NCBI GenBank assembly: GCA_900555065.1
Contig: USJY01000098.1
Coordinates: forward strand, 1-5,915
Direction: 5' to 3'
DNA: 5,915 bases
DNA from: an uncultured Eubacteriales bacterium
GTDB taxonomy: Bacteria; Bacillota; Clostridia; Oscillospirales; UMGS1783
The translations under genes and the position numbers were made by a program. Position 1 is the first letter of the stretch. The number at the start of each line of letters is the position of its first letter. This document shows positions 1-5,692 of the stretch, piece by piece. Below the pieces are notes generated by a model that saw only the letters and a list, made by a program, of their open reading frames with translations, did not search any database and was not told the DNA's origin.

Positions 1-2
1 CG

Positions 3-128
3 CAGGTGACCGGCGGCGTTTTGGCGGACCGCTGCGGCGGGTTGCTGACCGATTTTTTCCGCAGCCTTCGGGAGCGGGATAAGAAACATAACACAGCAAT
101 ACATAATATTGGAGATATGGAAGAGTGA
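3..128 (+). CDS. 3' end of an unrecognised gene upstream of nadB (partial)
   Basis: This frame is open from the left edge to a TGA at 126-128 and gives 41 codons. The first 26 codons mostly end in G or C, as in the real genes here, while the other two forward frames are stopped (at 7 and 80) or have poor third-position bias. The stop overlaps the nadB GTG start as GTGA, a typical coupled operon junction. The tail reads VTGGVLADRCGGLLTDFF and ends in a charged, AT-rich segment that contains the nadB ribosome-binding site. I do not recognise the family. Position suggests a gene of the NAD operon, such as nadA or a nicotinate-related gene. However, the usual NadA C-terminus (a helix like ILRMFEL) and the NiaR C-terminus are not visible, so no function is assigned. 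Confidence 0.6.
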   Translation, partial: QVTGGVLADRCGGLLTDFFRSLRERDKKHNTAIHNIGDMEE

Positions 129-1672
129 GACGCTACATCTACTCGGGCAGCCTGACCGGGCTGCCGACCGAGACCTTCGACACCATTATTGTCGGCGGCG
201 GTCTTGCCGGAATTTATACGGCACTGAATCTTCCGGAGGGCGTGCGCTGCCTCATGATTCTCAAGAAGGACGGGCAGATGTCCAGTTCCTGGTTTGCGCA
301 GGGCGGCATCGCCGCGGTCACGCTCAAGGACGATAATTTTGACCTGCACATCCGCGACACCCTCGTCGCCGGCGCCGGCCAGTGCGACGAAACGGCCGTG
401 CGCACCCTTGTCACCGAGGGCCCGAGCCACATCCGCCGCATCATAGAAATGGGCGTGCCCTTCGACTATGACGAAAGCGGCAGCCTGGACCTGGGCCGCG
501 AGGGCGGGCACAGCACCAACCGCATCGTGCACAGCGGCAAGGACGCGACCGGCCGCCGCCTGGTCGAAGGCCTGGGCGCGATCCTGCGCCAGCGTCCGAA
601 CATCACCATTCATGAAAACGAGTGTCTGACAGACATTCTAACAGGCGCAAACGGCGTCTGCGGCATTGTGACATGCGGGCACGGCGGCCAGTTCCGCCGC
701 TACCGCACCTCCAGCCTCGTCCTCTGCACGGGCGGCATCGGCCGCGTGTACCGCTACACCACAAACCCCGCCACCGCAACGGGCGACGGAATCGCGGCGG
801 CCAGCCGGGCCGGCGCAGTCCTGAAGAACATGGAGTTCGTCCAGTTCCATCCCACGGCCCTTGCCCTGCCGGACGTGCACGGCCAGTACTTCCTCATCTC
901 GGAAGCGGTGCGCGGCGACGGCGGCCTGCTCTACGATGTAAACGGCGAGCGTATCATGGCCGGCCGGCATCCGCTCGAAGACCTCGCGCCCCGCGACATT
1001 GTCGCGCGCGAAATCTTCAAGCGCATGCGCCAGACGGGCAGCGACAAGGCGTATCTGGACATCAGCTACAAGGGCGCCGACTTCATCAAAGACCGGTTCC
1101 CGACCATTTACGAGACCTGCCTGGAGCGGGGGATCGACATTACAAAAGAACTGATCCCGGTCGTACCCGTCCAGCACTATTTTATGGGCGGGGTCAAGAC
1201 CGATCTCGACGCGCAGACCAACGTGCCCGGCCTGTACGTCGTCGGCGAGTCGTCCTGTACGGGCGTGCACGGCGCCAACCGCCTGGCCAGCAACTCGCTG
1301 CTTGAGTGCCTTGTATTCGGCAGCCGCTGCGCGGCCCATATCAGCAGTACGGACCGCGGCCTGCCCGGGGAGCCGGATTATGCGCCCGTCGCCGGCTACG
1401 AGCCGGACCGCGTCCGCATCAACGACTACCGCGAGCGCACGCGCAAAGTCATGTCGGACGACGGCGGGATTATCCGCAACGGCAAGAACCTGCACAGCGG
1501 CATCGGCCGCCTTCGCCATATGATAGACAGCCTGTCGAGCCGCCGTCTGCAAAACCTGCACCACATCGAGGTGCTCAATATGGCAACGACTGGTATCGCC
1601 GTACTGCAGGGCGCGTATGCGCGCAAGCAGAGCGTCGGCGCACATTACAGGGAGGACGGAGACAATGATTAA
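125..1672 (+). CDS. nadB: L-aspartate oxidase NadB
   Basis: This cytosolic FAD enzyme oxidises L-aspartate to iminoaspartate, which quinolinate synthase NadA condenses with dihydroxyacetone phosphate in de novo NAD synthesis. The product is 515 aa, close to the family's usual 510-540. An N-terminal Rossmann motif GGGLAG lies at residues 24-29, followed by the SSSWFAQGGIAA flavin segment (53-64). The REGGHS active-site motif is at 125-130. The substrate-domain signature FHPTAL carries H242, APRDIVAR carries R290, and VQHYFMGG carries H351, matching the catalytic His/Arg/His set of E. coli NadB. HGANRLASNSLLECLVFG is the second FAD contact. A helical C-terminal domain follows from about residue 405. 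The start is GTG at 125 with GGAG at 111-114, ten bases upstream. It overlaps the preceding stop by 4 bases, and no in-frame ATG lies nearby. The 3' end overlaps nadC by 8 bases. Fumarate reductase flavoproteins are related, but the NadB motifs and the adjacent nadC decide the call. Confidence 0.97.
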   Translation: MRRYIYSGSLTGLPTETFDTIIVGGGLAGIYTALNLPEGVRCLMILKKDGQMSSSWFAQGGIAAVTLKDDNFDLHIRDTLVAGAGQCDETAVRTLVTEGPSHIRRIIEMGVPFDYDESGSLDLGREGGHSTNRIVHSGKDATGRRLVEGLGAILRQRPNITIHENECLTDILTGANGVCGIVTCGHGGQFRRYRTSSLVLCTGGIGRVYRYTTNPATATGDGIAAASRAGAVLKNMEFVQFHPTALALPDVHGQYFLISEAVRGDGGLLYDVNGERIMAGRHPLEDLAPRDIVAREIFKRMRQTGSDKAYLDISYKGADFIKDRFPTIYETCLERGIDITKELIPVVPVQHYFMGGVKTDLDAQTNVPGLYVVGESSCTGVHGANRLASNSLLECLVFGSRCAAHISSTDRGLPGEPDYAPVAGYEPDRVRINDYRERTRKVMSDDGGIIRNGKNLHSGIGRLRHMIDSLSSRRLQNLHHIEVLNMATTGIAVLQGAYARKQSVGAHYREDGDND

Positions 1673-2513
1673 AGCGCTCCTGTACGACGAGATCGTCAGG
1701 CTTGCATTGAAGGAGGATATCGGGACGGGCGATATTACGACGGCTTCGACCATATCCCCGCACACGCGCATAGAGGGCGAGTTCATCGCAAAAGAAGCCG
1801 GAGTGATCTGCGGCCTGTTCGTCGCCGCCCGCGTCTTTGAGCTTGTCGACCCGACGATTGTATTCCTGCCCGCCGCGGGCGTGAGCGAGGGATACGCCGC
1901 GTCGGCCGGCGAAGTCATCGCACGCGTTTCGGGCAGCGCCCGCAATATTCTGACCGCGGAGCGCACCGCGCTCAATATCGTGCAGCACATGTGCGGCGTT
2001 GCGACCATGGCGGCGCGCTACAAAAAAATGGTAGAGGGTTACGACGTTGTGATTGCCGACACGCGCAAGACCATGCCGGGCCTGCGCGTGCTGGAAAAGT
2101 ACGCAGTGAAGGCCGGCGGATGCAGCAACCACCGCTTCAACCTTTCCGACGGCGTGCTGATTAAGGACAATCACATCAGGGCCGCGGGCAGTATCGCCGC
2201 CGCGGTCGATATGGCGCGCAGATACGCGCCCTTTGTGCTGAAGATCGAGGTCGAATGCGAGGATATGGACATGGTCCGCGACGCGGTCGCGGCGGGGGCC
2301 GACATCATCATGCTCGACAATATGGAGCCGGCCGCCATGCGCGAGGCGGTGGACTACATCGCGGGCCGCGCGATCGTCGAGGCGAGCGGGAACATGGCGA
2401 AACGCGATATTCGCGAAGTTGCCGAAACGGGCGTGGACGTGATCTCCGTCGGCGCGCTGACGCATTCGGTTGAAGCGCTCGATATTTCGCTCAAATTTAT
2501 TTCTCAAAATTAA
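1665..2513 (+). CDS. nadC: Nicotinate-nucleotide diphosphorylase (carboxylating), quinolinate phosphoribosyltransferase
   Basis: This enzyme converts quinolinate plus PRPP to nicotinate mononucleotide, CO2 and pyrophosphate, the step where de novo synthesis joins the Preiss-Handler route. The product is 282 aa, the normal family length. The N-terminal EDIGTGDITT motif is at residues 17-26 and ERTALN at 99-104. The long signature from DTRKT (132-136) runs through PGLR, GGCSNHR (151-157) and IKDNH (166-170), and supplies the basic residues for quinolinate and PRPP. The barrel acidic motifs KIEVE (193-197) and IMLDN (215-219) follow, then EASGN (239-243) and the C-terminal ISVGALTHS. I chose ATG 1665 because GGAGG at 1651-1655 sits nine bases upstream. 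An in-frame ATG at 1617 would add 16 unconserved residues inside nadB. The gene overlaps nadB by 8 bases. No terminator follows it: the next promoter starts 4 bases after its stop. Confidence 0.97.
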   Translation: MIKALLYDEIVRLALKEDIGTGDITTASTISPHTRIEGEFIAKEAGVICGLFVAARVFELVDPTIVFLPAAGVSEGYAASAGEVIARVSGSARNILTAERTALNIVQHMCGVATMAARYKKMVEGYDVVIADTRKTMPGLRVLEKYAVKAGGCSNHRFNLSDGVLIKDNHIRAAGSIAAAVDMARRYAPFVLKIEVECEDMDMVRDAVAAGADIIMLDNMEPAAMREAVDYIAGRAIVEASGNMAKRDIREVAETGVDVISVGALTHSVEALDISLKFISQN

Positions 2514-2516
2514 TGC

Positions 2517-2546
2517 TTGACAAAACAGCCTGTCCGGTAGTAGAAT
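2517..2546 (+). promoter_or_regulatory. Sigma-70 type promoter of the aro operon
   Basis: TTGACA (2517-2522, a perfect -35) and TAGAAT (2541-2546, 5 of 6 for the -10) are separated by 18 bp, which predicts transcription starting near 2552-2555. It begins 4 bases after the nadC stop in an AT-rich patch unlike the surrounding coding DNA. A leader peptide with its own ribosome-binding site follows about 10 bases after the expected start. I see no clear operator or inverted repeat over it. Confidence 0.85.
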
Positions 2547-2575
2547 AAATTAAACTAAGTTTTGGAGACCGATCC

Positions 2576-2698
2576 ATGATATTGTCGCTTTTACTGACAG
2601 TTGCATTTTACTTTTACTTTAGCTTTACCTATTTTAACTATGGTAAGGCTTTTTCGCATTGCACTGTGCGCAGTAAAGGGACTGTCGGGACCGCGTAA
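2576..2698 (+). CDS. Phe/Tyr-rich attenuator leader peptide (40 aa)
   Basis: This small ORF runs from ATG 2576 to TAA 2696-2698, with GGAG at 2564-2567 eight bases before the start. It begins MILSLLLTVA and continues FYFYFSFTYFNY at residues 11-22, so nine of twelve codons are Phe or Tyr. A sixth Phe is residue 26. The totals are six Phe, all TTT, and four Tyr, two TAC and two TAT. The run starts with a tandem TTTTAC hexamer (2606-2617). Such density between a strong promoter and a terminator is the hallmark of a leader peptide whose translation rate reports charged tRNA levels. Residues 23-40 are ordinary, and their codons double as the antiterminator strand. The peptide itself probably has no function. 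A small hydrophobic membrane peptide is the alternative, since the N-terminal half is strongly hydrophobic, but the RNA structures and the downstream aromatic genes favour attenuation. Confidence 0.82.
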   Translation: MILSLLLTVAFYFYFSFTYFNYGKAFSHCTVRSKGTVGTA

Positions 2699-2740
2699 AC
2701 CCAGCCTGATTTTTTCAATACACAAATGCCGCAGTGAATG
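2657..2740 (+). promoter_or_regulatory. Predicted antiterminator pairing (2657-2672 with 2727-2740)
   Basis: By hand pairing, CAUU (2657-2660) pairs with AAUG (2737-2740), CACUGUG (2662-2668) with CGCAGUG (2730-2736), and GCA (2670-2672) with UGC (2727-2729). That gives 14 pairs, including one U-G, with only G2661 and C2669 bulged. It uses the whole 5' arm and loop of the terminator, so the two structures exclude each other. The upstream strand lies inside codons 28-33 of the leader peptide. Confidence 0.68.
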
Positions 2741-2755
2741 CTGCGGCGTTTTTTT
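2727..2755 (+). terminator. Rho-independent attenuator terminator before aroF
   Basis: The stem is TGCCGCAG (2727-2734) with CTGCGGCG (2741-2748): seven Watson-Crick pairs plus a closing U-G, and a six-base TGAATG loop. Seven T follow (2749-2755), and A-U pairs with 2724-2726 can extend the base. It ends 20 bases before the aroF ATG and would block the whole operon unless prevented. With no terminator after nadC, it would also stop transcripts reading through from the nad genes. Confidence 0.9.
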
Positions 2756-2775
2756 ATGCAAAGGAGTAGAGGAAA

Positions 2776-3786
2776 ATGGTAGTCATACTCAAAAGCGATC
2801 CCGACCAGCAGCAGCTGGACAGCTTAAAGCAGTGGCTCAGAAGCTTTCATCTGGAAATCCATGAAAGCCAGGGCGTAAACAGCACCATTCTTGGACTTGT
2901 GGGCGATACCACCGTAGTGGATATCGACCTGCTCAATGCGCTGGACATTGTGGAGGACGTAAAGCGCATCCAGGAACCGTATAAATTTGCCAACCGCAAA
3001 ATGCATCCTGAGGACACGGTAGTGGACGCGGGCGGCGCAAAAATCGGCGGCGGCCATTTCGCCATGATCGCCGGTCCGTGCTCGGTCGAGTCGGAAGAGC
3101 AGCTGTGTTCCATTGCGCAGTCGGTCAAGGCCTCGGGCGCGGCCCTGCTGCGCGGCGGCGCGTTCAAGCCCCGTACGTCTCCTTACGCCTTCCAGGGCCT
3201 GCGGGACAAGGGCATTGAGCTGCTGCTGGAGGCGAAACGTCTGACCGGCCTGCCTGTCGTCACAGAGATCATGGACATGTCCCAGCTCCATTTGTTCCGC
3301 GACGTCGACGTCATCCAGGTCGGCGCGCGCAATATGCAGAACTTTGAGCTGTTAAAGGAACTTGGCCATGTCGACAAACCCATCCTGCTCAAACGCGGCC
3401 TTTCAAGCACGCTGCAGGAGCTGCTGATGAGCGCGGAATACATCCTGGCCGGCGGCAACGAGCAGGTCATCCTGTGCGAGCGCGGCATACGCACCTTTGA
3501 GACGGCGACGCGCAATACCCTCGACCTGTCCGCCGTCCCGCTGCTCAAGAGCATGACGCACCTGCCCGTCATCGTCGACCCGAGCCATGCCACCGGTATT
3601 GCGAAACTCGTCCGGCCCATGGCGCTCGCCGCCGTCGCGGCCGGCGCGGACGGACTGATTATTGAAGTGCACAACGACCCGCCGCACGCCGCCTGCGACG
3701 GGCAGCAGTCGCTGACGCCGGAGGCCTTTGACAGCTTGGCCGCGAGCGTGCGCGCGATGCGCGCGCTTTGCGGCGGCGAGGCGTGA
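2776..3786 (+). CDS. aroF: 3-deoxy-7-phosphoheptulonate (DAHP) synthase, type I-beta with N-terminal regulatory domain
   Basis: The enzyme condenses phosphoenolpyruvate with erythrose 4-phosphate to DAHP, the first committed step to chorismate and all aromatic amino acids. It is cytosolic and metal-dependent. At 336 aa it has the layout of the Thermotoga maritima enzyme: a ferredoxin/ACT-like domain at about residues 1-70, then a TIM barrel opened by AGPCSVE (99-105). The metal ligands line up as C102, H271 (DPSHATG), E297 (IIEVH) and D308 (DGQQSL). RGGAFKPRTSPY (126-137) carries the substrate lysine K131. IQVGARNMQN (180-189), LLKRG (204-208) and LCERGIRTFE (233-242) are further family motifs. 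In T. maritima the N-terminal domain mediates feedback inhibition, mainly by tyrosine, and the same is inferred here. The start is ATG 2776 with AAGGAG nine bases upstream. It is the first structural gene after the attenuator, and tyrA follows after 2 bases. Confidence 0.96.
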   Translation: MVVILKSDPDQQQLDSLKQWLRSFHLEIHESQGVNSTILGLVGDTTVVDIDLLNALDIVEDVKRIQEPYKFANRKMHPEDTVVDAGGAKIGGGHFAMIAGPCSVESEEQLCSIAQSVKASGAALLRGGAFKPRTSPYAFQGLRDKGIELLLEAKRLTGLPVVTEIMDMSQLHLFRDVDVIQVGARNMQNFELLKELGHVDKPILLKRGLSSTLQELLMSAEYILAGGNEQVILCERGIRTFETATRNTLDLSAVPLLKSMTHLPVIVDPSHATGIAKLVRPMALAAVAAGADGLIIEVHNDPPHAACDGQQSLTPEAFDSLAASVRAMRALCGGEA

Positions 3787-3788
3787 GC

Positions 3789-4643
3789 ATGGCGGCGCCG
3801 CGTATCGGAGTCGTGGGCCTTGGTCTGATCGGCGGCTCCTTTGCAAAGGCCGCAAAGGCCGCGGGGGCCTGCGCCGTCTACGGCGCGGATACGGACGCGC
3901 GGACGTTAAGCGCCGCCTCTGCGTCGGGTGCGATCGACGGCGTCCTGGACGGTTCGTCCCTCGCGTCCGTCGACCTGCTCGTGCTGGCGCTCTATCCGCG
4001 CCAGTGCGTCGAATGGCTGCGCGCACATGCCGCGGTCCTTTCGAAAACCGCGATTGTTATGGACTGCGGCGGCGTAAAAGGCGCTGTGTGCGCGGCGGGC
4101 GAAGCCCTCGCGTCGGAATACGGGTTCACTTTTATCGGCGCGCATCCCATGGCCGGGACGGAGCGGTCCGGCTTCGCCGCTTCCCGCGCCGACCTGTTCC
4201 ATGGCGCGTCGATCCTGCTCGTGCCCGGCGCGGCTTCGGAGCAGCCGCTCGCGACGCTGGAGGAGTTCCTGTATACGCTCGGTTTCGGCAGCGTCGTACG
4301 TACCGACGCCGAGACGCACGATGCGGTGATCGCCTATACCTCGCAGCTCGCCCACGTCGTGTCCAGCGCCTACATCCAGAGCCCGGCGGCGGACAGGACT
4401 GCGGGATTTACCGGCGGCAGTTTTCAGGACATGACGCGCGTGGCTTATCTCAACGAGCAGATGTGGACGCAGCTGTTCGTGGACAACCGGGAAAACCTGT
4501 GCCGCGAAATTTCCGGCCTGATCGAGCGGCTTGAGCAGTATCTGGCCGCGATCGCACAGCCCGACCCGGACCGGCTTTGCGCAATGCTTCGCGCGGGCCG
4601 TATCCGAAAAACCGAGACGGAAAGAGAGGGGTTAGGACAATGA
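3789..4643 (+). CDS. tyrA: Prephenate dehydrogenase (monofunctional)
   Basis: The enzyme oxidatively decarboxylates prephenate to 4-hydroxyphenylpyruvate with NAD(P)+, committing flux to tyrosine. The product is 284 aa, the usual size for the core enzyme. The dinucleotide-binding loop GLGLIGGS is at residues 10-17. The acidic residue in GADTD (D34) suggests NAD+ preference. DCGGVKG (92-98) and AHPMAGTERSGF (118-129, with H119) form the nucleotide and prephenate site. HDAVIAYTSQLAHVVSSA (177-194, with H189) and GGSFQDMTRVA (209-219) belong to the helical dimerisation domain. There is no fused chorismate mutase and no C-terminal ACT domain, so tyrosine control must come from elsewhere. ATG 3789 has GAGG (3778-3781) seven bases upstream. 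TTG 3768 and GTG 3783 in the same frame have worse spacing. aroF ends 2 bases before, and the stop overlaps the aroB start as ATGA. An arogenate dehydrogenase cannot be excluded. Confidence 0.95.
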   Translation: MAAPRIGVVGLGLIGGSFAKAAKAAGACAVYGADTDARTLSAASASGAIDGVLDGSSLASVDLLVLALYPRQCVEWLRAHAAVLSKTAIVMDCGGVKGAVCAAGEALASEYGFTFIGAHPMAGTERSGFAASRADLFHGASILLVPGAASEQPLATLEEFLYTLGFGSVVRTDAETHDAVIAYTSQLAHVVSSAYIQSPAADRTAGFTGGSFQDMTRVAYLNEQMWTQLFVDNRENLCREISGLIERLEQYLAAIAQPDPDRLCAMLRAGRIRKTETEREGLGQ

Positions 4644-5692
4644 CTACGGTACATGTGCACGCATCCAGAGACTACGACGTACTGATCGGCGCCGGCTGCC
4701 TGGATTCGCTCGGCCAGCATGCCGCGGCCATAAAAACGCCCTGCAGCGCCCTGCTTGTCAGCGACGAAACGGTGTACGCGCTGTACGGGCCGGCCGCTGA
4801 AGCCTCGCTTGCGCGCGCGGGCTTTGCGGTGCGCAGCTTTGTATTCGCGCCCGGCGAAACGTCCAAAACGCTTGCGACGCTGAATGCGATCCTGGACGCG
4901 CTCGCGGACGTTCCCTGTACCCGCGGCGATCTCGTCGTCGCGCTCGGCGGCGGCGTCGCGGGCGATATGGCCGGGTTTGCCGCCGCAGTCTATCTGCGCG
5001 GTATAGAGTTCATACAGGTGCCCACCACCCTGCTCGCGGCGGTGGACGCGTCGGTCGGCGGCAAGACGGCCGTCAACCTGTCCGCGGGCAAGAATCTTGC
5101 GGGCGCATTTTGGCAGCCCTCGCTTGTTCTGTGCGACTGCGACGCCTTCCGTACCCTGCCCGCGCCCGTCTATGCCGACGGATTGGCCGAGGCCGTAAAA
5201 ACCGGTATGATCGGGGACGCGGGCCTGCTGGATATGTTGGAGCGTCCGGACTGGCCGCTGCCGGAGCTCGTAGCGCGCTGCGTGCGGCTGAAGCGCGACC
5301 TGGTCGCCGCCGACGAACGCGATCAGTCCGCGCGGCAACTGCTCAATTTCGGGCACACGCCCGGCCACGCCATCGAACGGGCGACGGACTTTCAGGTGTC
5401 CCATGGCAGCGCCGTCGCCATCGGTATGGTGATGATGGCGCGCGCCGCGTGGAAGCTGGGCGTTTCGGAGGAGGACTGTGCGCCGCGCCTGCAGCGGCTC
5501 TTGCAGAAACTGGGGCTTCCGACTACGACCGACCTGCCCGCCGCCGTTCTCGCCGAAGCCGCACTGCGCGACAAAAAACGCAGCGGCGGGGACATATCGC
5601 TTGTGTTCCCGGCGCGGCGCGGCCGCTGCATCCTGTACAGGACGCGGGTGGCGGAGCTGGAACATATTTTTTCACTTGGGAGGGATGCATGA
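4640..5692 (+). CDS. aroB: 3-dehydroquinate synthase
   Basis: The enzyme cyclises DAHP, the product of AroF, to 3-dehydroquinate, the second shikimate step. It uses bound NAD+ and a divalent metal in the cytosol. The product is 350 aa, typical for bacterial AroB. The NAD-binding glycine motif LGGGVAGDMAGF is at residues 102-113. YLRGIEFIQVPTTLLAAVD and SVGGKTAVN (138-146) follow. The zinc ligands should be E184 (LAEAVK), H239 and H255, and H243 in NFGHTPGHAIE is the usual catalytic histidine. The spacing of the two His ligands, 16 residues, matches the characterised fungal enzyme domain. The start ATG 4640 overlaps the tyrA stop by 4 bases (ATGA), with GAGAGGGG at 4624-4631 as ribosome-binding site. 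A TTG at 4577 in the same frame lies inside tyrA and would add 21 unconserved residues. It is coupled to tyrA upstream and aroA downstream. Confidence 0.97.
   Translation: MTTVHVHASRDYDVLIGAGCLDSLGQHAAAIKTPCSALLVSDETVYALYGPAAEASLARAGFAVRSFVFAPGETSKTLATLNAILDALADVPCTRGDLVVALGGGVAGDMAGFAAAVYLRGIEFIQVPTTLLAAVDASVGGKTAVNLSAGKNLAGAFWQPSLVLCDCDAFRTLPAPVYADGLAEAVKTGMIGDAGLLDMLERPDWPLPELVARCVRLKRDLVAADERDQSARQLLNFGHTPGHAIERATDFQVSHGSAVAIGMVMMARAAWKLGVSEEDCAPRLQRLLQKLGLPTTTDLPAAVLAEAALRDKKRSGGDISLVFPARRGRCILYRTRVAELEHIFSLGRDA

Larger units (their letters stand above)
2553..2775 (+). promoter_or_regulatory. Phe/Tyr transcription attenuator leader of the aroF-tyrA-aroB-aroA operon
   Basis: This is the predicted untranslated leader of the aro operon. 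In order it holds a ribosome-binding site (GGAG 2564-2567), a Phe/Tyr-rich leader peptide (2576-2698), an antiterminator strand (2657-2672), an intrinsic terminator (2727-2755) and the aroF ribosome-binding site (AAGGAG 2761-2766). The parts and order match classical ribosome-mediated attenuators such as those of trp and pheA. A ribosome stalled for lack of charged tRNA-Phe or tRNA-Tyr would favour the antiterminator. Free translation would allow the terminator. The components are read directly from the sequence; the mechanism is inferred. Confidence 0.8.

Noticed and set aside
79..107. Possible promoter before nadB (-10-like CATAAT at 102-107)
   Set aside because: There is no acceptable -35 at the proper distance, and the region lies inside an open reading frame that overlaps nadB. 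The AT richness is better explained by the end of the coupled upstream gene and the nadB ribosome-binding site.
638..2008. Long open frame on the - strand opposite nadB/nadC
   Set aside because: It is antisense to two genes with complete family motifs. Its translation shows no recognisable domain and is a by-product of GC-rich codon bias.
2678..2695. T-box-like string GGGACCGCG ahead of the terminator, recalling the T-box end ACCGCG
   Set aside because: The UGGN bulge that must pair with the tRNA acceptor end is absent (the sequence is UCGGGACCGCG). I see no convincing specifier stem in the short space after the promoter, and the terminator arm pairs better with 2657-2672. A decayed T-box cannot be fully excluded; a covariance-model search for T-box would settle it.
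2576..2698. The small ORF as a functional hydrophobic membrane peptide
   Set aside because: The N-terminal half is hydrophobic enough, but Phe and Tyr replace Leu, Ile and Val exactly in the run. The ORF also lies between a promoter and a terminator with a competing structure, upstream of aromatic genes. Kept only as an alternative.
2601..2864. Forward ORF of 87 codons crossing the leader, terminator and aroF start (TTG start)
   Set aside because: It has no ribosome-binding site at its TTG, runs through the terminator hairpin and into aroF in another frame. The overlapping ATG frame at 2576 has the ribosome-binding site and the biased codons.
3768..3788. Upstream TTG (3768) or GTG (3783) as the tyrA start
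   Set aside because: Both add unconserved residues, and their spacing to GAGG 3778-3781 is wrong. ATG 3789 has correct spacing and places the GxGxxG motif at the usual distance from the N-terminus.
4445..5665. Long open frame on the - strand opposite aroB
   Set aside because: It is antisense to a fully conserved aroB, its translation is low-complexity and rich in Arg, Gly and Gln, and it has no motif.
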